Shown: piece by piece, positions 16,564 through 25,252 of the stretch
Layout of the letters: every line of letters starts with the position of its first letter
How positions within the stretch are numbered: position 1 is the stretch's first letter
Source of the DNA: Mucilaginibacter roseus
GTDB lineage: Bacteria; Bacteroidota; Bacteroidia; Sphingobacteriales; Sphingobacteriaceae
DNA length: 64,000 nt
Direction of reading: 5' to 3'
Assembly (NCBI RefSeq): GCF_021215455.1
Contig: NZ_JAJPWV010000002.1
Coordinates: forward strand, 62,001 to 126,000
The notes under the pieces: generated by a model
What the model was told of the DNA's origin: nothing
The model's input: the letters and a program-made list of their open reading frames with translations, nothing else
Database searches by the model: none
Program-made: the position numbers and the translations under genes

Positions 16564-16837
16564 TTAGGGTTGAGCGGCTGTATAATTTGCTAACACCTGC
16601 ATTTGCAAAAAGTTTAGCGCACATGCCTTACAACCAATAGCTATTGCAATAATGCCCGGCAAATATTACCTAAATTATATTTATGGCTCCTTTCGGAGTT
16701 ATTTAACTTAAAATTCACAATAAAATGCAATTTTCAATAAATAACACCTGTTTTATCGTCATCATAGCAATTACAGCGTTTAATAATAGATGACTCTATC
16801 TATTTTCCGTCATATATTCTTTAAAGCCGGTCAAATC

Positions 16838-16868
16838 GTTAACAAATCGACTTAAAATATTATTTTTG
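16838..16868 (+). promoter_or_regulatory. Promoter of argB-proC
   Basis: TATTTTTG at 16861-16868 is a perfect Bacteroidota -7 element, followed by CAC; a weak GTT lies about 20 bases upstream in place of TTTG. Transcription would start near 16875, leaving about 65 bases of leader before the TTG start of argB. The rest of 16564-16941 is A/T-rich spacer with no gene seen. Confidence 0.65.
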
Positions 16869-16941
16869 CACGTATATTTTTAGTATATTCATGCGGATGC
16901 TTTAAAGGTTTTTAGGCTCCGTACTACAGCTTAGAAAAACA

Positions 16942-17733
16942 TTGAGATCACTACATATTATTAAGATTGGCGGTAATGTTATTGATAACTCCGAAAATCT
17001 TTACCACTTTTTAAAAGACTTTACAGCACTTGAGGGCGATAAGATACTGGTACATGGCGGCGGTAAGGTAGCTACGCAATTATCAGAGACCTTGGGCATT
17101 GAGGCCAAGTTGGTTGACGGGCGCCGGATAACCGATATTGAAACTTTGAGGGTAGTGACTATGGTGTACGGCGGATTGATCAATAAAAACATAGTTGCCC
17201 AGTTGCAGCGGTTTGGCACTAATGCAATTGGCCTTACCGGTGCCGACGGTAACTTTATCCGCACAAAAAAAAGGCCTGTAAAAACAATCGATTACGGTTT
17301 TGTGGGCGATATTGATTCAGGCTCTATCAACCCCGAAAACATAAGCCGTTTGCTGGATGCGGGTTTCACACCGGTGTTTTGCGCCATTACACATGATGGT
17401 GAAGGTCAATTACTGAACACCAATGCGGATACTATCGCCTCGGCTTTAGCGGTATCATTAGCCAGGCTTTATGAAACTACGTTGATCTATTGCTTTGAAA
17501 AAGCAGGTGTGTTACACGATATAAATGATGAGGATTCCATCATTCGCGATATCAATCCTGAAAGATACCAGGAACTAAAAGAACAACAAATTATACACAG
17601 CGGTATGCTGCCGAAGCTGGACAATGCTTTCTCAGCCATTGCCTGCGGTGTAAAATCAGTAATTATAGGTAAGTCGGATGATTTAAGCCGCCTGCAACAG
17701 AAACAACCATTTGGGACAAGGTTAAGTAATTAG
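16942..17733 (+). CDS. argB: N-acylglutamate kinase
   Basis: 263 residues. The start is TTG; the family's first strand (LHIIKIGGNVID) follows at once and there is no in-frame ATG. Phosphate-binding KIGGNV and HGGGK loops, and LVDGRRITD that binds the acylglutamate. NAD/ArgB C-terminal pattern LNTNADTIASALA is present. It phosphorylates N-acylglutamate in the second step of the route and is usually the feedback-inhibited enzyme. It has its own promoter, apart from argG-argF'. proC starts two bases after its stop. Confidence 0.93.
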   Translation: MRSLHIIKIGGNVIDNSENLYHFLKDFTALEGDKILVHGGGKVATQLSETLGIEAKLVDGRRITDIETLRVVTMVYGGLINKNIVAQLQRFGTNAIGLTGADGNFIRTKKRPVKTIDYGFVGDIDSGSINPENISRLLDAGFTPVFCAITHDGEGQLLNTNADTIASALAVSLARLYETTLIYCFEKAGVLHDINDEDSIIRDINPERYQELKEQQIIHSGMLPKLDNAFSAIACGVKSVIIGKSDDLSRLQQKQPFGTRLSN

Positions 17734-17735
17734 TT

Positions 17736-18551
17736 ATGAATGCAAATCAGCAAATTGCCATTTTAGGCAGCGGTAACATCGGATTATCATTAGCAAAGGG
17801 ATTGGTTACCGCCAATATATGCCAGCCATCGCAGGTAATACTCACCCGCCGAAATATTGAGGCATTGGCCGAGTATGAAGAACAGGGTTATCAAACCACA
17901 TCAGCCAATTTAAAGGCTGTAAAAAAAGCTGATATTGTAGTGCTGGCTGTACTGCCGCAGCAGCTTAATAAACTGCTTGACGAGATAAAGCCAGCCATAA
18001 AATCAGAAAAGCAATTGCTGGTTTCGGTAATATCAGGCGTTAGCTGTGATGATATACGTCGCTATCTGGAAATGAACATACAGGTATTAAGGGCAATGCC
18101 TAACACGGCTATCGCCATTGGCCAATCCATGACGTGTATAGCCACCGATAACGGTACGCCTAAAAATGTAAACCTGGTACGCTCACTGTTTAATACCGTT
18201 GGCGTTACCATACAGATCAACGAAGAACTGATGACATCGGCCACGGCGCTTTGTGCCTGCGGTATCGCGTTCTTTTTACGGTCAATACGCGCGGCATCGC
18301 AAGGCGGCACTGAAATTGGGTTCCATGCACAGGATGCCTTACGCATGGCTGCCCAAACCGCTAAAGGTGCCGCGGATTTGTTACTGCAATTAGCCTCACA
18401 CCCTGAACAGGAAATTGATAAGGTAACCTCACCGAAAGGCTGTACCATTGCCGGCCTGAACGAGATGGAACACCACGGTTTCAGCTCTGCCATGATAAAA
18501 GGCATCAAGTTCTCAGCTGAAAAAGCCGGTGAACTTTACCACGAAGATTAA
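17736..18551 (+). CDS. proC: Pyrroline-5-carboxylate reductase
   Basis: 271 residues. Rossmann start IAILGSGNIGLSLAKGL, the conserved MPNTAIAIGQSMT segment in mid-protein, and the C-terminal VTSPKGCTIAGLNEME motif of ProC. It makes proline from pyrroline-5-carboxylate. Its place right after argB fits the shared glutamate-derived precursors and is common in Bacteroidota arginine clusters. Typical followers such as argE and argH are absent here; the island of glycoside genes begins instead. Confidence 0.9.
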   Translation: MNANQQIAILGSGNIGLSLAKGLVTANICQPSQVILTRRNIEALAEYEEQGYQTTSANLKAVKKADIVVLAVLPQQLNKLLDEIKPAIKSEKQLLVSVISGVSCDDIRRYLEMNIQVLRAMPNTAIAIGQSMTCIATDNGTPKNVNLVRSLFNTVGVTIQINEELMTSATALCACGIAFFLRSIRAASQGGTEIGFHAQDALRMAAQTAKGAADLLLQLASHPEQEIDKVTSPKGCTIAGLNEMEHHGFSSAMIKGIKFSAEKAGELYHED

Positions 18552-18576
18552 TTCACAATTAAGATATTCATCAAGG

Positions 18577-18595
18577 TCCTCCCCTTTGGGGAGGA
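18577..18595. repeat. Palindromic repeat after proC
   Basis: TCCTCCCC-TTT-GGGGAGGA, a perfect 8-bp-armed dyad, member of the same family as the repeats of the arg operon. It lies between the convergent ends of proC and the alpha-galactosidase gene. It may also stall transcription, but no T run follows on either strand. Confidence 0.65.
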
Positions 18596-18652
18596 TTATT
18601 CACTATGATTATTTTTAGCGGTGCTTATGAGGGCTTCGCCATTTAGAAAGGG

Positions 18653-20689
18653 TTACTTGTCAGGATCAAACCTGTAAATAATCGCATCCGCCGGAAGTAA
18701 CGACACCTCCATTTCATCACGGAACGAACCTAAATTCTGTTTACCCAAAATTTCGGTAACGCTACATTTAGCTGGAATATTTAAACGTTTGGCAATTAGT
18801 TTAAAAGTCGCCTCCTTATTGGTATAATTAAAAACCGCTACGTAGTGACACTTCCCAATTTTGTTTACAAATATTGACGACGCGCCCTCGCCAACATTAC
18901 CATCTACCGGTTTAAAAGCCTTGCCGTTTCTTACGATCTTCAATAGCTCCGGGTTTTGCAGATATTGTTTAGCACGAGCTTTCCATGGGCCATCAGCAGC
19001 GTAATCATCACCAGTCATTAATGTGCCTGTAATTACGCCTGACAGTAAACGTGCACGATTAGCCCCTTCGCTTTCCGTTGAAAATACGATGTGGTCGGCG
19101 TCTATATGATCGTATACATAGCTTTGCCACCAGCCGTAAGTAACGCTATTGAGGGTGTAACGGCTGTCTTTGATAGATTTAAAAGCATCGCAGGCTATGC
19201 GGCGGGTATGTACGTACCGGCCGCTGGCTAAACTTGGCGATATAGCCGCGTAGATTAGCATCTGCCCGTCAATACGTTTAATCAAATGCTCCATACCCTT
19301 GCGGTAAGCCTGCATACCAGTGGTTACACCCTTATCATAAAATCCGGTAGACTCAACAGCTGCATGGCCCAAAAAGTCGATCTTAATCATAGTGAAACCG
19401 CAAGCCTTAAAATGATCAATCATATAGTTAATGCGCGCCTGCGTACCCGGATGTGTTGGGTCGATAGCTCGTGCACCATCCAGCTCATGGTATTGGCTGC
19501 CGATCTTCGTCCAAGCCTCGCCCCAGGTGTGGTTGCTGCCTTCCATCTTTCTGTCCGGGCCCGATTTAAAACCCCAATCCGTAAAGGGAGCCCAGTAAAT
19601 ACCGGGCTGTAGTCCTTTAGCCTTGCAGTGATCGGCAAACTCTTTCAGCGTTGAAAAATCGCGCTCGCCGTTTTTATTTGTAAGCAGGTTATCCCAGTAC
19701 GAATCCAGGTCGATGTAAGCAGTATTACCTGAGCGGAAACCTCTAAGGCTGTCGGCAAAAAAATCAGCTACCTTAATGGCTTTATCAAAGGTCAGCTTTT
19801 CCTGTATCACGCCCCAGCTATTCCAGCCTATAGGTGTGGGTTTTGTCCATTTGGCTACAAAAGGCGGCTGGGCTATGCGGTTGGCCTTGCCAAATGCCTC
19901 AAGTCCTGCGCGGTAATCGGCAAAATAGCCAACAAAGATTAATGGTGAAGAAACCTCACTCCCGCTTACCATACCGTGGGCAATCTTGTCGCGGGTAACG
20001 CCTTCTTCGGTATAGCCGGCAACAACTTTTATGGCATTGCTTTCCGCAGCGGCGGTGGTTACGCCGGTTTTCCAAACCATATGCTCAACCGAACCCACCA
20101 CCAATCCGCCACGGGTATTGTTATCATAAACCGCCCCCACTTCGGCACTGGTTACCTTTTCACTCCCCTTAAATTGTTTTGCGTTATAACTGATAAAGGT
20201 ATCGTTATCAAAAGGCATAAACAGCGAATACACATTGCCGCTGATCTGCTTAAAGCCACCCTCTAACGGCACCATATTATTAGTAGATATGGCCTTACCT
20301 TTAATAATCAGTTGTGTATAAAAACTGCCCTCATTATAAGTATAAAATACCTGCTGCATGGTCGGCAATCCGTTAGCCGACAAAGTAACGACATGCTTCA
20401 CTCCTTTGCCAAACCCAGTATTAACAGCAGCTTTAGCGTATGCCCTGTTTGTGTATTTAGCTGTCGACAGGTTTTGCCCGTTAACAACTGCAGACGCTGA
20501 AATATGCGTAAAAACCGTTTCGCCTTTTTGATAAACATTATATAAACCTGAAGTAAGGTTGTAACTTATATAATTATTAGCGCCATAAGCGATTTTAATA
20601 ATTTTAGATTGCGCATTAACCGAAGCAGCCAGGCTCATGACCAAGCACAATGCGGCAGTTTTTATTGCATTTTTTATACTGATGAACAT
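18653..20689 (-). CDS. Secreted alpha-galactosidase-like glycoside hydrolase (clan GH-D)
   Basis: 678 residues with a signal peptide (ends AASVNAQ). An N-terminal beta-rich domain of about 270 residues precedes a TIM barrel that begins PTPIGWNSWGVIQ. The nucleophile is in FTMIKIDFLGHAA, as in GH27/GH36 enzymes, and RRIACDAFKSI is a likely acid/base region. A C-terminal beta-sandwich ends the protein. It should remove alpha-D-galactose (or a related sugar) from glycan side chains in the periplasm or at the cell surface. It follows GH95 by two bases and is the last gene of the three-gene operon from 24997. The GH27 versus GH36 choice is not certain. Confidence 0.82.
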   Translation of the reverse strand: MFISIKNAIKTAALCLVMSLAASVNAQSKIIKIAYGANNYISYNLTSGLYNVYQKGETVFTHISASAVVNGQNLSTAKYTNRAYAKAAVNTGFGKGVKHVVTLSANGLPTMQQVFYTYNEGSFYTQLIIKGKAISTNNMVPLEGGFKQISGNVYSLFMPFDNDTFISYNAKQFKGSEKVTSAEVGAVYDNNTRGGLVVGSVEHMVWKTGVTTAAAESNAIKVVAGYTEEGVTRDKIAHGMVSGSEVSSPLIFVGYFADYRAGLEAFGKANRIAQPPFVAKWTKPTPIGWNSWGVIQEKLTFDKAIKVADFFADSLRGFRSGNTAYIDLDSYWDNLLTNKNGERDFSTLKEFADHCKAKGLQPGIYWAPFTDWGFKSGPDRKMEGSNHTWGEAWTKIGSQYHELDGARAIDPTHPGTQARINYMIDHFKACGFTMIKIDFLGHAAVESTGFYDKGVTTGMQAYRKGMEHLIKRIDGQMLIYAAISPSLASGRYVHTRRIACDAFKSIKDSRYTLNSVTYGWWQSYVYDHIDADHIVFSTESEGANRARLLSGVITGTLMTGDDYAADGPWKARAKQYLQNPELLKIVRNGKAFKPVDGNVGEGASSIFVNKIGKCHYVAVFNYTNKEATFKLIAKRLNIPAKCSVTEILGKQNLGSFRDEMEVSLLPADAIIYRFDPDK

Positions 20690-20691
20690 AG

Positions 20692-23028
20692 TTACGCCTT
20701 AACAGATTTTGTGGTTATAAATTTACCGTTCACTTTAAGCTTTACGATTTTTGGCGTAGCCGAGATTACTTTATAATTAACCACCTTTCCATCTTTCCAG
20801 CTAAAACTAACGGTAAAATTGCCACGTGCCTTAAAGCCTTTAGCAGTACCCTCGGCTTTCCAGCTATCCGGAATGGCAGGCAGCAAATTGATATAACCTT
20901 CATGGCTTTGGATCAGCATTTCGGCAATGCCGGCTGTGGTGCCAAAGTTACCATCGATCTGGAACGGCGGCCCGGCAGAGAGCAAATTGGGGTAAATGCC
21001 GCCACCTGCGCCATAATTAATATCGGTACGCTCGGTTGGTTTCATGATCTCGGTGAATAGTTTATAAGCGCGGTTACCATCGTGCAGGCGTGCCCAAAAC
21101 AATAGTTTATAGGCTATAGTCCAGCTTGGCCCATCATCTCCCCTAACCTCAAGTGTTTTTTTAGCGGCTTCGGCCCACTCTGGTGTACCATTGGCTGTAA
21201 TGAGCGACGCCGGGTACAAACCGTACAAATGCGATATGTGGCGGTGCTGCGGATCGGTTTCCTTATAATCTTCCAACCATTCCATCACCCGTCCATCCTT
21301 AGCTATGTTTACTGCCGGTGGCAGGCTGTTTAGCATATCCCTCAGTTTTATACGAAAGTCGGCATCAATACGCAAGGTTTGCGAGGCGGTGATAACATTG
21401 TTAAATAACTCACGGATGATCTGATTATCAATGGTAGCCCCCTTACAAATACTTGCATGTTTGCCGTTGGGCAGGTAAAAACTATTTTCGGGAGATGATG
21501 ACGGCGATGTTACCAGCCAAAGCGTTTTTTTATCCCGTGTGAGTATACTGCTGTAAAATTGGGCTGCGCCTTTTAAAATCGGGTATATCTTTTTCAGATA
21601 CTGCCTGTCATTACTAAAAGCGTAATGATCCCACAGGTTGTTACATAACCAGCCCGAACCGGCCTTGGTTATCCCCCACGAGGCACTTTCGCCTGGCTCA
21701 GTAAAACCCCAGATATTAGTGATAACATGCGCCGCCCAGCCATCGGCATTGTAATACGCTTTGGCAGTGCGTTTGCCCGGTTCTATCATACCGTCTACCA
21801 AATCCGCCAGCGGCAGGTTAAGTTCGGACAGGTTAGCTACCTCAACCGGCCAGTGGTTCATTTGCACGTTTACATCCAGGTGATAATCGCCGTTCCAAGG
21901 GGTTTGTACCTGGTTAGCCCACAAGCCTTGCAGGTTTGGCGGCAACAGCCCTACCCTTGTGCTGCTGATGCTTAGGTATCGCCCAAACTGAAAAAACAAA
22001 GCAGGTAATCCCTTATCTGTCGATGGATTTTTATGAAAGGCGATCAACCGTTGATTAGTAGGTAAACTATCAGCCTTATTACTCTTACCCAATGTTAAAC
22101 TAAGCCTGTTAAAACGACTTAAATAGCTGCCCGTATGTCCCAGCCTATGCATGTAATATGAACTCTTTACCGCCTGATTAAGCAAGCTGTCGATCCTCTG
22201 TTTATAGCGCTGATCTTTATAATCCGTACCCATCGATATAAAAAGCGTAACCTCATCAGCCCCTTTTATCTCGAGCGTATTATCTGCAGTGCTTTGCGTG
22301 CCGCCTTTCAGTACAGCCTTAACATTCGCTAAAAATTGCATGCCGGGTTTATCGGTACCACTTTTAAGGCCGCCAGCCATTTGCAGGGTATTGCCATCCA
22401 CGCTTACCTCAGCGCGTTCAGGTCTGCTTAATGATATGCTTAAATTCAGCATCCCTTTTTTATCTGCCATCAGGTGGATAACGCTTACATCAGTACCAAA
22501 GCTGGTAAAATATTCGCGCCTGTAAGTTACGCCGTTTACAACGTAGCTGGCAGATGCGGTGGCTTCTTCCAAAGACAATTCACGCCTGTAATTACTGTAT
22601 TGCGGTTCCTTGCCATCGCCATAATTGAATTTAATATTGAGATCGCCAAACATTTGGAAACAGCCAAACGGCACATCACCGGAGCCAGGGGCTTTACATA
22701 CAAAGTTTTTGTCGATCAGATCCTGGGCTTCATCGTTTTTGCCTTCATCAAGCAGACGGCGTATCTGCGGCAGGTATTTGTAGGCCTCATAATTATTGGC
22801 ATCCTGCGGCGCGCCCGACCATAGGGTTATATCATTCAGCACGATTTTTTCGTTACTTACACCACCATCCGGCATCATACCCAGGCGGCCGTTGCCCAGC
22901 GGCAGGGTCTCTTCCCAAACACGGGCGGGCTTATCATACCATAGCTTTAAGGCTTGCGCGTTAACTGCCGACATCTGGGCAGAAAATGCCAAAACCAATA
23001 CACATAAAGCTTTTTTAACAATTCTCAT
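20692..23028 (-). CDS. GH95 alpha-L-fucosidase
   Basis: 778 residues with signal peptide (ends MSAVNAQA). The N-terminal GH95 beta domain is plain: LKLWYDKPARVWEETLPLGN and KIVLNDITLWSG. The (alpha/alpha)6 barrel carries NVQMNHWPVE, with the two Asn expected in the active site, and DGNFGTTAGIAEML with the catalytic Asp. GH95 enzymes mostly cleave alpha-1,2-linked L-fucose by inversion; a few take L-galactose. Middle gene of the operon esterase - GH95 - alpha-galactosidase. The pair of sugars released (fucose, galactose) matches the catabolic genes further right. Confidence 0.92.
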   Translation of the reverse strand: MRIVKKALCVLVLAFSAQMSAVNAQALKLWYDKPARVWEETLPLGNGRLGMMPDGGVSNEKIVLNDITLWSGAPQDANNYEAYKYLPQIRRLLDEGKNDEAQDLIDKNFVCKAPGSGDVPFGCFQMFGDLNIKFNYGDGKEPQYSNYRRELSLEEATASASYVVNGVTYRREYFTSFGTDVSVIHLMADKKGMLNLSISLSRPERAEVSVDGNTLQMAGGLKSGTDKPGMQFLANVKAVLKGGTQSTADNTLEIKGADEVTLFISMGTDYKDQRYKQRIDSLLNQAVKSSYYMHRLGHTGSYLSRFNRLSLTLGKSNKADSLPTNQRLIAFHKNPSTDKGLPALFFQFGRYLSISSTRVGLLPPNLQGLWANQVQTPWNGDYHLDVNVQMNHWPVEVANLSELNLPLADLVDGMIEPGKRTAKAYYNADGWAAHVITNIWGFTEPGESASWGITKAGSGWLCNNLWDHYAFSNDRQYLKKIYPILKGAAQFYSSILTRDKKTLWLVTSPSSSPENSFYLPNGKHASICKGATIDNQIIRELFNNVITASQTLRIDADFRIKLRDMLNSLPPAVNIAKDGRVMEWLEDYKETDPQHRHISHLYGLYPASLITANGTPEWAEAAKKTLEVRGDDGPSWTIAYKLLFWARLHDGNRAYKLFTEIMKPTERTDINYGAGGGIYPNLLSAGPPFQIDGNFGTTAGIAEMLIQSHEGYINLLPAIPDSWKAEGTAKGFKARGNFTVSFSWKDGKVVNYKVISATPKIVKLKVNGKFITTKSVKA

Positions 23029-23044
23029 CTTTTAATTATGGGGT

Positions 23045-24997
23045 TTATTTGTTGATCAGAAAATTCACAATGCGACAAGCGTTGCCCTTGCTCTTCGCGT
23101 TTTTATCCGCGCTGATTTTTATTTGCAAAGTGTGCTCGCCATTTTTTAAACCGCTACCCAGCAGTACATACCAGGGCAGATGCAAAAAGCCGCTCCACTC
23201 AGTATACAGGTCAACCTGTTTAAGCGGTGCGCCATCAATAGCGTATGAGATGATGCCCGCATCCCCTCCCGACACAATGGCTATGCCTACCGCATTTCCT
23301 TTAAAACTTAGCGTCAGCGTTGCACCTGGTTCTGTAGCAGTCAAGGCCGGTACGTTCACAAAACCTGGGCGTGAGCCTAAACCGTCAGTCGGTTGCCAGT
23401 TTCTATCCATCTTCCATTTATCATCATGCTTGGCATTGGTAATGTTATAATACGTGCCCCTCTCAAACGATTGGTTATTGAGTGGCTGAGGCAGCATATA
23501 TTTTGCAGATTTATCAACGCTATCCTTAAGGCATTCATTAAGTAATGATTTGATAAAAACGAAATAAAGTTCCTGCCCGTAGATTGCCGGGTGAAGATCC
23601 TTAAAATCATTGTTCCAGTCAAACTCCTTATTAGCAAGCTTATCCTTCACGCCTTTAGCAATGTTGATGGAAGGCAGGCCATAATTTGCCGCTACTATTT
23701 CATGATTTTTTATCTCAATAGGTTGCTTGCCCATATTGTAATCAGCGGTTTTATCAGGATCAGCAAATTCCATCATTACCACATCCATTTGCGGATTAGC
23801 TTTACGTGCATGACGAATAATGCCTTCCAGTGCCCGCACCTGCGTAAGGCTGTCGGTTTTGTTTACGCGATCGTTCACGGCGGCTTCAACAAACAACAGG
23901 TCAACCTTGCCACTGTCTAACAGATCGCGCTGCAACCTGAACGCGTGCGGCAAACTGCCCAGCGATGGAATGCCCGCCATAATAAAGGTGAATTTAGTCT
24001 GCGGGAAACGCTCCTCTAAATACCGGTAAACCTTATCGCGCCAGCCGGGGTTAAACGTGATTGATCCGCCTAAAAATGCCACCGTTGCTTTTTTATTGTC
24101 AGTAGCCGCACGATAAAAATTAGTAATGCCCCTACGCTTTTTGTGATAATCGGCATAAGGCGAAATCTTTTTTACCGGGTATGAGTTGTAATAAATAAAA
24201 TCCGTCCATTCCTCGTTATGTTTATCGGGCACATGATGGCCGTTTAAATGCTGCGGACCTTCGGTTACCGGATATGTTGTAACCGGGCCACCAGCGGCAA
24301 TATAGCGTTCTGCAAATAGTAAGCTATTTTCGGCAGGCGGCACCAGTTTATCATCTAAACCTATCATATTCAATACAGGTACCTTAAATGATGCCAGCCC
24401 TTCCAGGTTATCTATCGGGTTATCCATATAAGCCAAAGCCTGGGCTTCTGTAAAATTATAAACTTGTTTTAACTGCTTCCAGGCCGCGCTGTCGCCCAAG
24501 CCTTTTCCCTTACCCCCCGGCCAGCTTTTAAAATCATAAACCGGGGTTTCCGCATAAATGCAGCTAACCTTATCGGGGTTGCGTTTTGCCCAGCCTAAAG
24601 CATATAAACCACCACGACTAACCGCTTCTAATGCTGCTTTAGGCGCGAGTTGTACACTATCGATCAGGTAATTATAAAACTTATCCCATACCTGCATGGC
24701 GTAAGGGCTGCCATACTGGTCGTCAACACTAACATAAGCCACATGAAAACCGCGCGTTAGCAGCAAACTATCTATACCGGTATGCCAATCAGGGAATGAT
24801 GCGCGCCAGACCCAGGGCTTACCCGGCAAGGCTACCTTCGGTTTTACAACATAGCCTTTATGCCCGCTGATGTTAAGATCAGTTTTGTTAAATCCTTTCC
24901 AAACGGTTTGCGCGTTTGACGGAGTGGCAAAAACCACTACCATAAGGAACAGGATTACACTTTGATTAGTAAGTAGTTTAAACGTATTTGCGGTCAT
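23045..24997 (-). CDS. Two-domain esterase: alpha/beta hydrolase fused to SGNH hydrolase
   Basis: 650 residues with a signal peptide (ends FATPSNAQ). Residues about 30-275 form an alpha/beta-hydrolase with nucleophile-like Ser127 in AVSRGG, Asp215 or 216 in GLDDKLVPP and a His-rich segment near 250-260. Residues about 300-490 form an SGNH/GDSL hydrolase: Ser312 in FLGGSITF, Asn375 in AAVND, Asp467 and His469 in KDLHP. A beta-rich C-terminal domain of about 150 residues follows and may bind sugar. Both sets of catalytic residues look intact. It likely deacylates a decorated glycan before the fucosidases and galactosidases act. First gene of its operon, under a promoter with paired 13-bp sites. 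Confidence 0.8.
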   Translation of the reverse strand: MTANTFKLLTNQSVILFLMVVVFATPSNAQTVWKGFNKTDLNISGHKGYVVKPKVALPGKPWVWRASFPDWHTGIDSLLLTRGFHVAYVSVDDQYGSPYAMQVWDKFYNYLIDSVQLAPKAALEAVSRGGLYALGWAKRNPDKVSCIYAETPVYDFKSWPGGKGKGLGDSAAWKQLKQVYNFTEAQALAYMDNPIDNLEGLASFKVPVLNMIGLDDKLVPPAENSLLFAERYIAAGGPVTTYPVTEGPQHLNGHHVPDKHNEEWTDFIYYNSYPVKKISPYADYHKKRRGITNFYRAATDNKKATVAFLGGSITFNPGWRDKVYRYLEERFPQTKFTFIMAGIPSLGSLPHAFRLQRDLLDSGKVDLLFVEAAVNDRVNKTDSLTQVRALEGIIRHARKANPQMDVVMMEFADPDKTADYNMGKQPIEIKNHEIVAANYGLPSINIAKGVKDKLANKEFDWNNDFKDLHPAIYGQELYFVFIKSLLNECLKDSVDKSAKYMLPQPLNNQSFERGTYYNITNAKHDDKWKMDRNWQPTDGLGSRPGFVNVPALTATEPGATLTLSFKGNAVGIAIVSGGDAGIISYAIDGAPLKQVDLYTEWSGFLHLPWYVLLGSGLKNGEHTLQIKISADKNAKSKGNACRIVNFLINK

Positions 24998-25012
24998 AAA
25001 TAACTGGTGTGA

Positions 25013-25041
25013 TAAAGTTATATCGGGGCTGTCTTTACAAA
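25013..25041 (-). promoter_or_regulatory. Promoter of the esterase-GH95-galactosidase operon
   Basis: On the minus strand TTTG (25038-25041) is followed 17 bases later by TAACTTTA (25013-25020), one base from TAnnTTTG. The predicted start of transcription is close to 25006, so the leader before the ATG at 24997 would be very short. The paired 13-bp sites lie immediately upstream. Confidence 0.6.
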
Positions 25042-25074
25042 AATGGATAAACCGTTTTATTAAATGGACAATCC
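25041..25074 (-). promoter_or_regulatory. Paired regulator sites, esterase operon
   Basis: AAATGGATAAACC (25041-25053) and AAATGGACAATCC (25062-25074) are direct repeats with 11 of 13 bases identical and starts 21 bp apart, two turns of DNA. Exactly 20 bases separate the proximal copy from the -7 element. The same layout occurs at three other promoters of the island (35323-35384, 39727-39788, 39846-39907). It is the expected geometry for an AraC-type activator. Confidence 0.75.
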
Positions 25075-25252
25075 TTCTTTTTTACAATTATAAATAATGC
25101 CTTTCTTAGCCTGTAAGCAATATATTCCATCTATTATTTAATTTTAACCAAAGCGCTTCATGCCTTTGGCGATATACATTTAATTGTATTATAATAGCAC
25201 AACGCAGCCATAAACCCTGCGTAGCATCCCCCGCTTTAAATTGATACTTTGA

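Noticed and set aside
25149-25221. Small inverted repeats CCAAAG/CTTTGG and ACGCAG/CTGCGT before the AraC gene
   Set aside because: Six-base arms with loops of 9 to 11 bases are expected by chance in a region this size, and they do not recur at other promoters.
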